DNA of 64,000 nucleotides. It comes from Brevibacterium picturae. GTDB lineage: Bacteria; Actinomycetota; Actinomycetes; Actinomycetales; Brevibacteriaceae. A model generated the notes under the pieces. That model was given only the letters and a program-made list of their open reading frames with translations. It ran no database searches and was not told the DNA's origin. The DNA is taken from the NCBI RefSeq assembly GCF_900105045.1, contig NZ_LT629739.1, forward strand, positions 4,030,001-4,094,000, given 5' to 3'. A program made the translations under genes and the position numbers. This document shows positions 33,781 to 41,709 of this stretch, in pieces (within the stretch, counting starts at the first letter, position 1; each line of letters starts with the position of its first letter).

Positions 33781-36705
33781 ATGACGACGAATCCTGAAGA
33801 GACCGGTTTCCGCTACGATGCGGTGCTGGCCGAGAAGATCGAGAAGTCGTGGCAGCACACATGGGAACAGGCGGGAACATTCCACGCCCCGAATCCCACC
33901 GGTGATCTGAGCCAGGCTGCGCTCGGTCTTGGTCGACAGGATGAAAAATCCCATTACAGCCCCCCACGGGACCTCAGTGAGCGTGAGTCCCTCTACATCA
34001 TGGACATGTTTCCCTACCCTTCGGGAGCGGGACTGCATGTCGGTCATCCTCTGGGATATCTGGGCACGGACGTCTACGGCCGGTACCAGCGGATGCGGGG
34101 GCGCAATGTCATGCACGCGTTGTCCTATGATGCCTTCGGCCTGCCCGCCGATCTGTACGCGGTCCAGACGGGGCAGCACCCGCGCATCACAACGGATGCG
34201 AACATCACGAACATGACGCGTCAGCTGCGTCGGCTGGGCTTGGCCCACGATGCTCGCCGCAGCTTCGCGACCACCGACGATGACTTCGTCAGGTGGACCC
34301 AGTGGATCTTCCTGCAGATCTTCAACTCCTGGTATGACCCGGAGGCGAGGACCGAGGGCGAAGACTCTGTCGGTGCCGCACGACCGATCACCACGCTGAT
34401 CGAGGCATTCGAACAGGGAACCAAACAGACCCCCGACTCCCGCCCCTGGTCCGAGCTGAGCCCGGCTGAGCAGGAGAGCATCCTGCAGGACTATCGATTG
34501 GCCTACGTCTCGGAGTCCCCAGTCAACTGGTGCCCGGGACTGGGCACCGTGCTGGCGAACGAGGAAGTCACGTCCGAAGGCCTGTCCGAACGCGGCAACT
34601 TCCCCGTCTACACACGCCGTCTGCGGCAGTGGAACATGCGCATCACTGCCTACTCCGACCGTCTCATCGACGATCTGGACGACTTGGACTGGCCCTCGGC
34701 GGTGCGCAGCATGCAGATCAATTGGATCGGTCGCTCCAAGGGTGCCCTGCTGCGCCTGCCGGTGGCGGCGTCTGCGTCCCAGGTCGAGGTCTACACGACC
34801 CGACCGGACACGCTCTTCGGTGCCACCTATCTCGTACTCAGCCCCGAACATCCGCAGGTCGCCGAGCTCACCGCGGCCCAATGGGACGAGCAGACCCCCG
34901 ATGGCTGGCGCGGTGGAGAATCCACCCCCGCCGAGGCGATCGCCGCCTACCAGCGCGACGCCGCGGCGAAGACCGATGCGGACCGTCAGCAGAGCAAGGA
35001 CAAGACCGGAATCTTCACCGGTTCCTACGCGGTCAATCCCGCGACCGGTGACCAGATCCCCGTCTTCGTCGCCGACTATGTGCTGATGGGCTATGGCACC
35101 GGTGCGATCATGGCCGTGCCGGCAGAGGACGCCCGCGACTGGGACTTCGCGAAATCGTTCGGACTGCCGTATGTGCGCACGGTGCAGCCACCGGCCGACC
35201 ACGATGAGGACGCCCCCTTCACAGGGACCGGCGTGATGATCAACTCCGCCAACGACGAGATCGACATCAACGGTCTCGAAGTCGACGCGGCGAAGGCGAC
35301 GATCACCGAATGGCTGTCCAGTCGAGGCTTGGCCACAGAGTCGACCCAGTACCGTCTGCGGGACTGGCTGTTCTCACGCCAGCGCTATTGGGGCGAACCG
35401 TTCCCGATCGTCTACAACGAAGCGGGCACGCCCATCGCCCTGCCGGACTCCATGTTGCCGGTGGAGCTGCCGGAGGTCGATGACTTCGCCCCTCGGACGT
35501 TTGCCGCCGATGACGCCGACAGCCACCCGGAACCAGCCCTGGGCCGTAACCGGGACTGGGTCGAAGTCGAGCTCGATCTGGGTGATGGGCCGCAGAAGTA
35601 CTACCGCGAAACGAACACCATGCCCAACTGGGCTGGTTCGTCGTGGTACCAGCTGCGTTACGCCGATCCGCACAATTCCGAGCGTATCGTCGATCCTGCC
35701 AATGAAAGCTACTGGTTGGGTCCACGTGAGTCCAAGCCGCGCGGTGGCGCCGACCTCTACGTCGGCGGTGCCGAACACTCGGTTCTGCACCTGCTCTACT
35801 CGCGGTTCTGGCACAAGATCCTCTTCGATCTGGGCCACGTCTCATCGTCAGAGCCGTTCCACCGTCTGGTCAATCAGGGCTACATCCAGGCCTACGCCTA
35901 CACCGACTCCCGTGGGATCTACGTTCCCGCGGCCGAGGTGAAGGAGAAGACCGATGACAACGGCGAATCGACCTACTGGTTCGAAGGCGAGCAGGTCAAT
36001 CGTGAGTACGGGAAGATCGGCAAGTCGCTGAAGAACTCCGTCTCGCCCGATGAGATGTACGACGCGTATGGTGCGGACACGTTCCGCGTCTATGAGATGT
36101 CCATGGGACCGATCGAACAGGCACGCCCCTGGGAGACTCGTGCCGTCGTCGGTGCGCAGAGGTTCCTGCAGCGTGTGTGGCGCCTGTTCGTGGACGAGAC
36201 CACAGGGGAGTCCGTGATCAGGGACGGCGCAGCCGATTCCGCGACGCTCAAGGTCCTCCATCAGGTCATCGACGGCGTCCGCGAAGATATGGACCACCTG
36301 CGTTTCAACACCGCGATCTCGAAGCTGATCGTGCTCACGAATCACGCGACGAAGCAGGGCGGAGTCACAGCCGATGTCCTCGAGCCGCTGGTCATCATGC
36401 TCTCGCCCTTCGCGCCGCACCTGGCCGAGGAGCTGTGGACGAAGCTCGGCCACACGTCGACGCTGACCTACGCAGCCTTCCCCGCAGCCGATCCACAGCA
36501 TCTGGTCGCGGACCAGGTCACCTGTGTCGTCCAGGTCAAGGGCAAGGTGCGTGCGCGGCTCGAGGTCGACCCCGACATCTCGGCCGAGGAGCTGGAGAAG
36601 CTGGCACTGGAGTCGCCGAATGCGCTCAAGGCGCTCGACGGCGCCGGAGTCCGTAAGGTCATCGTGCGTGCGCCCAAACTGGTCAATATCGTCCCTGACG
36701 CCTGA
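33781..36705 (+). CDS. leuS: Leucine--tRNA ligase
   Basis: LeuRS (974 aa), class I synthetase charging leucine to tRNA-Leu. The HIGH signature is HVGH (residues 86-89) within PYPSGAGLHVGHPLGY. The CP1 editing domain carries TTRPDTLFGATYLVL and MGYGTGAIMAVPAEDARD, so proofreading looks intact. The KMSKS loop reads KIGKS (745-749). The anticodon and C-terminal domains are complete. An acidic insertion near residues 190-215 (EGEDSVGAARP..) is typical of actinobacterial LeuRS. GAAGGAAGG directly before ATG 33781 is a strong ribosome site, and TACGAT (33737-33742) is a possible -10 box. Confidence 0.97.
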   Translation: MTTNPEETGFRYDAVLAEKIEKSWQHTWEQAGTFHAPNPTGDLSQAALGLGRQDEKSHYSPPRDLSERESLYIMDMFPYPSGAGLHVGHPLGYLGTDVYGRYQRMRGRNVMHALSYDAFGLPADLYAVQTGQHPRITTDANITNMTRQLRRLGLAHDARRSFATTDDDFVRWTQWIFLQIFNSWYDPEARTEGEDSVGAARPITTLIEAFEQGTKQTPDSRPWSELSPAEQESILQDYRLAYVSESPVNWCPGLGTVLANEEVTSEGLSERGNFPVYTRRLRQWNMRITAYSDRLIDDLDDLDWPSAVRSMQINWIGRSKGALLRLPVAASASQVEVYTTRPDTLFGATYLVLSPEHPQVAELTAAQWDEQTPDGWRGGESTPAEAIAAYQRDAAAKTDADRQQSKDKTGIFTGSYAVNPATGDQIPVFVADYVLMGYGTGAIMAVPAEDARDWDFAKSFGLPYVRTVQPPADHDEDAPFTGTGVMINSANDEIDINGLEVDAAKATITEWLSSRGLATESTQYRLRDWLFSRQRYWGEPFPIVYNEAGTPIALPDSMLPVELPEVDDFAPRTFAADDADSHPEPALGRNRDWVEVELDLGDGPQKYYRETNTMPNWAGSSWYQLRYADPHNSERIVDPANESYWLGPRESKPRGGADLYVGGAEHSVLHLLYSRFWHKILFDLGHVSSSEPFHRLVNQGYIQAYAYTDSRGIYVPAAEVKEKTDDNGESTYWFEGEQVNREYGKIGKSLKNSVSPDEMYDAYGADTFRVYEMSMGPIEQARPWETRAVVGAQRFLQRVWRLFVDETTGESVIRDGAADSATLKVLHQVIDGVREDMDHLRFNTAISKLIVLTNHATKQGGVTADVLEPLVIMLSPFAPHLAEELWTKLGHTSTLTYAAFPAADPQHLVADQVTCVVQVKGKVRARLEVDPDISAEELEKLALESPNALKALDGAGVRKVIVRAPKLVNIVPDA

Positions 36706-36738
36706 GACACGGCGTGTGCCCGGAAGGGTTGAACACAT

Positions 36739-37572
36739 ATGACAATGGAAGCCACTCGGGATGAGATTCGGCACACCTTGGGTGTGAGACCGACGATCGA
36801 CCCTGCGACGGAAGTCGCCCGCCGAGTCGAATTCCTCGCTGACTACATTCTGACCACCGGTGTCAGGGGACTGACCTTGGGCATCAGCGGAGGGCAGGAT
36901 TCCACCCTGGCCGGACGACTGTGCCAGTTGGCGGTCGAGGAACTGCGGCGACGTGGAGCCGTAGCCGAATTCTGGGCGATCCGCTTGCCGCATCACGTTC
37001 AGACCGATGAGAGCGACGCTCAGGACGCGATGGAATTCGTCCGCGCCGACCACGAGATCGTCATCAACATCGGAGCGGCGACAGACGCGGCGGCGACCGA
37101 GTATGAGACCGCCACCGGCGAGGCCATCACCGACTTCGGCAAGGGCAACGTCAAGGCACGGATGCGGATGATCGCACAGTTCGAACTGGCGGGGGAGAAG
37201 CGGCTCCTCGTCGCCGGCACCGATCATGCTGCCGAGGCTGTGACTGGCTTCTTCACCAAGTTCGGTGACGGTGCCGCCGATGTCGTGCCGCTGGCCGGAC
37301 TGAACAAGCGGCAGGGGCGAGCACTGCTTGACCACCTCGGCGCTCCTGAGCACCTCGTGCGAAAGGTTCCGACGGCGGACCTGCTCGATGACGAACCGGG
37401 CCAGACCGATGAATCTTCGCTGGGTCTCAGCTATGACCAGATCGACGACTTCCTCGAGGGGAAGGACATCGCCGAGGCTGCGGCCGCGGCACTCGTCGAG
37501 AAGTACCGTGCCTCCGAGCACAAACGTCGGACCCCGGTGACCCCGACCGATTCGTGGTGGATTCGCCACTGA
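36739..37572 (+). CDS. nadE: Ammonia-dependent NAD+ synthetase
   Basis: NadE (277 aa) amidates deamido-NAD to NAD in the last step of NAD synthesis. The ATP pyrophosphatase loop SGGQDST (residues about 50-56) is clear, and GTDHAAEAVTGFFTKFGDGAADVVPLAGLNK is highly conserved. No N-terminal glutaminase (nitrilase) domain is present, so it uses free ammonia. ATG 36739 has GAAGGG about 10 nt upstream; ATG 36745 is an alternative. It is followed by a 15-bp hairpin. Confidence 0.95.
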   Translation: MTMEATRDEIRHTLGVRPTIDPATEVARRVEFLADYILTTGVRGLTLGISGGQDSTLAGRLCQLAVEELRRRGAVAEFWAIRLPHHVQTDESDAQDAMEFVRADHEIVINIGAATDAAATEYETATGEAITDFGKGNVKARMRMIAQFELAGEKRLLVAGTDHAAEAVTGFFTKFGDGAADVVPLAGLNKRQGRALLDHLGAPEHLVRKVPTADLLDDEPGQTDESSLGLSYDQIDDFLEGKDIAEAAAAALVEKYRASEHKRRTPVTPTDSWWIRH

Positions 37573-37593
37573 CGGCACGGCCCTGCACGCACT

Positions 37594-37628
37594 GATGGCG
37601 ACGGACTCGAAATGAGTCCGTCGCCATC
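37594..37628. terminator. 15-bp hairpin between nadE and the convergent gene
   Basis: The perfect arms 37594-37608 and 37614-37628 (GATGGCGACGGACTC and complement) have loop GAAAT and are followed by a T-rich stretch. It is placed between convergent genes. Confidence 0.85.
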
Positions 37629-37650
37629 GTGGTTTTCGACGATGCTCGGT

Positions 37651-38346
37651 TCAGGCGACGAGCCCGAGCTCCAAGGCCGTCTGGTTGAACTCCCACCGGG
37701 CGGAGACGAATCGGTCACCGAGGCTCTCACCTCGGCTGCGCGCCTCCGTGTACTCTCTCCAGCCGCCCTTGCGTGAGTCTCCGGGACTGATCTCTCGCTT
37801 CGTCCGGTCGGCGGCGAGCTGCCGTGTCTCCTCGTTGACCCAGATCGACAGGGCTTCGGCCGCACGATAGAGATTCATGAACGCCGTGTGGGAACGCGGG
37901 TTGTCGAAGCTGGACTTCGCGAATTCCTTCCGGAAGGTGTGCAGAGGCTCGAGCTCGTCGACTTCGAGAGTCCCGTAGGTCGCATCAAGACGCAGCGACT
38001 GCACCAGGCCGGCAGAATCGGGGAGCAGGTCCAGGATCCGATGTGCTCGCACTTCATCGGGCAGCGCAGTGACCTCCTCGTCGACGGGGGTCAGCCCCAG
38101 GGTGTCGAGACGACCGCGCTCCGTGCTCAGCGACTGGCGCAGAGAATCGATCTGTTTCTGTGCCCGCCGCCACTCACCATGGAACATGAGCAGGGCGCCG
38201 ATGACGCCCAGACACAGTATCAGGCCGATGATCCAGGCGTAGGGGTGCAGTCCGGGCACGGCGAAGACCACGATGCCCAGCACGCTGAGCACCGCGAATG
38301 TCACCGCGGCCGGTGAGTTGGTCAGGAAATCCAAGAAACGCTTCAC
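37651..38346 (-). CDS. Membrane-anchored protein of unknown function with coiled coil
   Basis: A 231-aa protein, not recognised. Two adjacent hydrophobic helices near the N-terminus (about residues 13-32 and 36-55) are followed by a short coiled coil (EWRRAQKQIDSLRQSLSTERGRLDTL). A soluble mixed alpha/beta C-terminal domain with many Arg/Glu follows. The GTG at 38346 has GGAA upstream and a weak TACCCT box seven bases before. It is divergent from the UDP-glucose dehydrogenase gene; no functional link is evident. Confidence 0.75.
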   Translation of the reverse strand: MKRFLDFLTNSPAAVTFAVLSVLGIVVFAVPGLHPYAWIIGLILCLGVIGALLMFHGEWRRAQKQIDSLRQSLSTERGRLDTLGLTPVDEEVTALPDEVRAHRILDLLPDSAGLVQSLRLDATYGTLEVDELEPLHTFRKEFAKSSFDNPRSHTAFMNLYRAAEALSIWVNEETRQLAADRTKREISPGDSRKGGWREYTEARSRGESLGDRFVSARWEFNQTALELGLVA

Positions 38347-38396
38347 ATTTCCAAGGGTACTGTTTCAACCTGCAGATATCGTGGAACCTAGTGGCA

Positions 38397-38402
38397 TATA
38401 GT
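38397..38402 (+). promoter_or_regulatory. Candidate -10 box of UDP-glucose dehydrogenase gene
   Basis: TATAGT lies 38 nt before the TTG start, and GGGAG sits between them as the ribosome site. Confidence 0.4.
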
Positions 38403-38440
38403 GTGGCTGAAATGCTGGGACGAAGCAGGGAGAACACGGG

Positions 38441-39748
38441 TTGAAGATTTCAGTCATCGGGTGCGGGTACCTCGGCGCTGTACATGCGGCGGCAATGGCA
38501 TCACTGGGACATGAGGTTGTCGGCGTCGATGTCGACGCAGACAAGGTTGCGGCGCTGACGTCGGGCCAACCGCCCTTCTTCGAGCCGGGGCTGAGTGAAT
38601 TGCTGGTGAAAGGTCAGGATCTCGGCAGTCTCGAGTTCACCACCGATGTCTCGCGTGTCGCGGACGCGCGGATTCACTTCGTGTGTGTCGGGACTCCGCA
38701 GAAGCCGGGAGAGTTCGCCGCCGATGTCACCTATGTCGATGCCGCTGTGGATTCGCTTGTTCCCCATCTGACTTCGACGTCGGTGGTTGTGGGCAAGTCC
38801 ACCGTTCCTGTGGGGACTGCTGAGCGTCTGGCTGCTGTTCTGGCTCCCACGGGGGCGAGCGTGATGTGGAATCCGGAGTTCCTGCGTGAAGGCCATGCTG
38901 TTGAGGACACGTTGCACCCGAATCGTCTGGTCTATGGAGTCGCTGACGGTGCCGCCGGTGAACAGGCCACAGCTGGCCTCGATGAGGTGTATGCGACGAT
39001 GCTGGACGAGGAGACGCCGCGGCTGGTCACGGACTTCGCAACGGCTGAGCTGGTCAAGACCGCGGCGAATTCGTTCTTGGCCACGAAGATTTCGTTCATC
39101 AATGCGATGGCTGAGCTGTGTGAGGCCTCGGGCGCGGACGTGACTCAGTTGGCGGATGCGATCGGGATGGACGATCGGATCGGGCGGAAGTTCCTCAACG
39201 CGGGACTCGGATTCGGCGGCGGGTGTCTGCCCAAGGACATCCGTGCGTTCATGGCCCGGGCCGGTGAGTTGGGTGCCGATCAGGCGGTGGCGTTCCTGCG
39301 AGAGATCGATTCGATCAATATGCGTCGGCGTGTGCGTATGGTCGACATTGCTCGGGATACTTTGGCCGGGTCGTTCATCGGGAAGAAGATCACGGTGCTC
39401 GGTGCTGCGTTCAAGCCCAACAGTGATGATGTCAGGGATTCGCCTGCTCTGGCGGTGGCCCGGTTAATCGCGACGCAGGGCGGTGTGGTGACGGTGACGG
39501 ATCCGCAGGCGATCGGCAATGCGGCGAAGGCGTTCCCTGAGCTCAACTATGTGGCCGATGCTTCGCAGGCTCTGGCCGGTGCCGATGCTGTGCTGCTGCT
39601 GACGGAGTGGCAGGAGTATCGGGATCTTAATCCGGTGGCCACAGCGTCGCTGGTGGCTGGCAAGGTCCTCATCGATGGCAGAAATGTGCTGACCCCCGAG
39701 GTGTGGCGCTCGGCCGGCTGGACGTATCGGGCGCTGGGCCGTCCATGA
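38441..39748 (+). CDS. UDP-glucose 6-dehydrogenase
   Basis: A 435-aa enzyme oxidising UDP-glucose to UDP-glucuronate, a precursor of capsular or wall polysaccharides. The N-terminal Rossmann domain opens with ISVIGCGYLGAVHAAAMASLGHEV. The central domain holds the conserved GEATA-equivalent region TAELVKTAANSFLATKISF and the catalytic Cys262 in GGGCLPKDIRAF. The C-terminal UDP-binding domain has AFKPNSDDVRDSPAL. The TTG start at 38441 follows GGGAG. DegV overlaps its stop. No glycosyltransferases are nearby, so the end product is unknown; a related GDP-mannose dehydrogenase is less likely. Confidence 0.9.
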   Translation: MKISVIGCGYLGAVHAAAMASLGHEVVGVDVDADKVAALTSGQPPFFEPGLSELLVKGQDLGSLEFTTDVSRVADARIHFVCVGTPQKPGEFAADVTYVDAAVDSLVPHLTSTSVVVGKSTVPVGTAERLAAVLAPTGASVMWNPEFLREGHAVEDTLHPNRLVYGVADGAAGEQATAGLDEVYATMLDEETPRLVTDFATAELVKTAANSFLATKISFINAMAELCEASGADVTQLADAIGMDDRIGRKFLNAGLGFGGGCLPKDIRAFMARAGELGADQAVAFLREIDSINMRRRVRMVDIARDTLAGSFIGKKITVLGAAFKPNSDDVRDSPALAVARLIATQGGVVTVTDPQAIGNAAKAFPELNYVADASQALAGADAVLLLTEWQEYRDLNPVATASLVAGKVLIDGRNVLTPEVWRSAGWTYRALGRP

Positions 39749-40620
39749 GGGTCGGTCTGGTCACCGATTCGACGGCACAGCTCTCGGCCGCGGAGGAAGC
39801 CACGCTGCGCGAGGTCACCGGTGATCTCTTCGCAGTCGTTCCGCTGACGGTGCTCGTCGGCGGGGTCGCTTTCGCTGACGGGGAACTGGACCCTGGAGAG
39901 CTGTGCCAGAAGATGGACGAAGGCGCCGAGGTGTCGACTTCCATGGCGACCCCGGCCCAGTTCGCGAACGCCTACGCCACGCTTCTCGACCATGGGGCCG
40001 AGGAGATCATCACGGTGACCATGTCCGGCGAACTCTCCGGGACCCGGGACTCGGCCGTCGCCGCAGCCCAGAACGAGGAATCGCTGATCAACGTCGTCGA
40101 CTCCCGGACCACTTCGGCGGGTCTGGCGGGGGCTCTGTCGATCGCGGCCGCCGGGATCTCACAGGGTCACGACGTGGCATCGATCGCCGGCACGGTCGCC
40201 GACTGGTGCGCCGCAGAGACCCGAACCGCATTTGCTCCAGAGACCTTGGAACACCTGCGCCGAGGCGGTCGCATCGGAGCCGCATCCTCGTTGCTGGGCC
40301 GGGCACTGCAGATCGTTCCGGTGCTGGGACTCAGCGCCGGTGCCGTGGCTCCCCTCGGCAGAGTCCGCACCCGCACGAAAGCACTTGAGCGTATGGTTGC
40401 CTTGGCCGGTGACGCCGCGGCAGAGATCGCGACCGACGAACAGGAGGTGTACGTGGAGATCCAGCATGCGGATGGACAGCCCTCCCACCCTGACGTGGTC
40501 ACGCTGCGCGAGAAGATCGAGGCGGCCGGCCTGCAGACGACATTTCGAACACTGTCGGCCATCATCACGGCCCACGTCGGTTCCGGCACGATCGGAATCA
40601 CGGTCCAAACCAGACCCTGA
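39745..40620 (+). CDS. DegV family fatty-acid-binding protein
   Basis: A 291-aa DegV/FakB-type protein that binds a single fatty acid for a kinase partner. The N-terminal GLVTDSTAQLS and STSMATPAQFANAY form the lipid site; TMSGELSGTRDSA and LRRGGRIGAASSLLG are also conserved. ATG 39745 overlaps the stop of the preceding dehydrogenase gene (ATGA); an upstream frame start would cut into that gene. In actinobacteria degV often lies just before comEA, as here. No FakA kinase gene is seen in the window. Confidence 0.92.
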   Translation: MRVGLVTDSTAQLSAAEEATLREVTGDLFAVVPLTVLVGGVAFADGELDPGELCQKMDEGAEVSTSMATPAQFANAYATLLDHGAEEIITVTMSGELSGTRDSAVAAAQNEESLINVVDSRTTSAGLAGALSIAAAGISQGHDVASIAGTVADWCAAETRTAFAPETLEHLRRGGRIGAASSLLGRALQIVPVLGLSAGAVAPLGRVRTRTKALERMVALAGDAAAEIATDEQEVYVEIQHADGQPSHPDVVTLREKIEAAGLQTTFRTLSAIITAHVGSGTIGITVQTRP

Positions 40621-40799
40621 GCTCTCGCACCACCGCGTGCATGCGCCCGTGCATCCACCCGTCGACGCTGCGAGGCCGGGCCCACTCATGTCTGCCTGAC
40701 TGTGGGCGAGCGATTCACTCATGTGCGTTTGGGCTGTGGACCGGCGAACGGTTTCCACAAGCGACTTTTCGGTCCTGGTGTGTTCGGGACGACCGGGCC

Positions 40800-40805
40800 T
40801 AGCTT
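40800..40805 (+). promoter_or_regulatory. -10 box of leaderless comEA
   Basis: TAGCTT is followed by six bases and ATG 40812. Confidence 0.45.
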
Positions 40806-40811
40806 GTCGAC

Positions 40812-41699
40812 ATGGCTGTCTCTCCCGATGATCGCTTCGCAGGCCTCATCAACTCCAGTGCCGAGCGCGGCGGTTGGGTCCCGGGAGATGTGTTCGAAAG
40901 CGACAGCGAGGGAGAGGAAGAGGCGGTCGAACCGCGTCGCGTGCGCCCACCCGTGCTCGTGGCCCTGGCAGTGGCGACCATTGCTGTGCTCGTCATCGCC
41001 TTCCTCATCGTCCGACCGGCCCCGCAGCACGCTGCCTCCGACGAACACGTGGGCTCTGCCGAGGGCGGCGGCACCGAGTCCGACCAAGCTGATCCCAACC
41101 AAGCAGACCCCGACCAAGCAGACCCCGACCAAGCCCAGGCCCAGGCCCAGGCCGAGGCCGCGTCTGCAACCCAGAGCACCGAGTCCGGCGCAGTCATCGT
41201 CCATGTCACCGGGGCGGTGCACCGGCCCTCCGTCGTGAGCCTGACCGCCGGTGCCCGAGTCCATGACGCGGTGGAGGCAGCAGGCGGGCTCAAGGAACAA
41301 GCGGATGCGGAAGCGATCAACCTCGCCCGCGTCCTCCACGATGGTGAGCAGATCCACATTCCCGTCCGGGGAGAGACACCAGAACCCGCCGGTCGGGGCG
41401 ATTCGACCGCCGGTGCGTCGAGCGCAGCAGGGGGAGATGGGGCCGGCAGTGCGGCAGACAGTGCAGCAGGCGCCTCGGGCAGTGCTGCTGCAGATCCGAA
41501 CCCGGGCGCGAAGGTCGATCTCAACACGGCCGATCTCACGGCGCTGCAGACGCTGCCGGGCGTCGGACCGGTGACCGCGGAGGCGATCATCGCCCACCGC
41601 GAAGAGCAGCCCTTCGCCAAGGTGGAGGATCTGCTGCTTGTCCAGGGCATCGGTCCCAAGACCTTCGAGAGTCTCAAAGACCTTGTCGTCGTCGGATAG
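40812..41699 (+). CDS. comEA: ComEA-like helix-hairpin-helix DNA-binding protein
   Basis: A 295-aa membrane-anchored DNA receptor of the competence type. It has a cytoplasmic N-terminus, one transmembrane helix (about residues 48-68, VLVALAVATIAVLVIAFLIV), and a low-complexity spacer with a 15-bp tandem repeat (41084-41143, encoding DQADP units). A SLBB domain (IVHVTGAVHRPSVVSL..) follows, then an Ala/Gly/Ser linker. The C-terminal double HhH domain includes VDLNTADLTALQTLPGVGPVTAEAIIAHRE. The promoter suggests a leaderless message. comEC follows directly. Whether the cells are naturally transformable is not known from this. Confidence 0.92.
   Translation: MAVSPDDRFAGLINSSAERGGWVPGDVFESDSEGEEEAVEPRRVRPPVLVALAVATIAVLVIAFLIVRPAPQHAASDEHVGSAEGGGTESDQADPNQADPDQADPDQAQAQAQAEAASATQSTESGAVIVHVTGAVHRPSVVSLTAGARVHDAVEAAGGLKEQADAEAINLARVLHDGEQIHIPVRGETPEPAGRGDSTAGASSAAGGDGAGSAADSAAGASGSAAADPNPGAKVDLNTADLTALQTLPGVGPVTAEAIIAHREEQPFAKVEDLLLVQGIGPKTFESLKDLVVVG
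41084..41143. repeat. Four 15-bp tandem repeats in comEA
   Basis: Units of GACCAAGCAGACCCC type are repeated four times with few changes, then 6-bp CAGGCC units follow. They encode an acidic/Gln spacer outside the membrane and may vary in number between strains. Confidence 0.8.
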
Positions 41700-41709
41700 G
41701 GCCGAGCCG

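Noticed and set aside
35848..37578. 576-codon minus-strand frame across the leuS end and nadE
   Set aside because: Covers two certain genes in antisense and shows no domain character.
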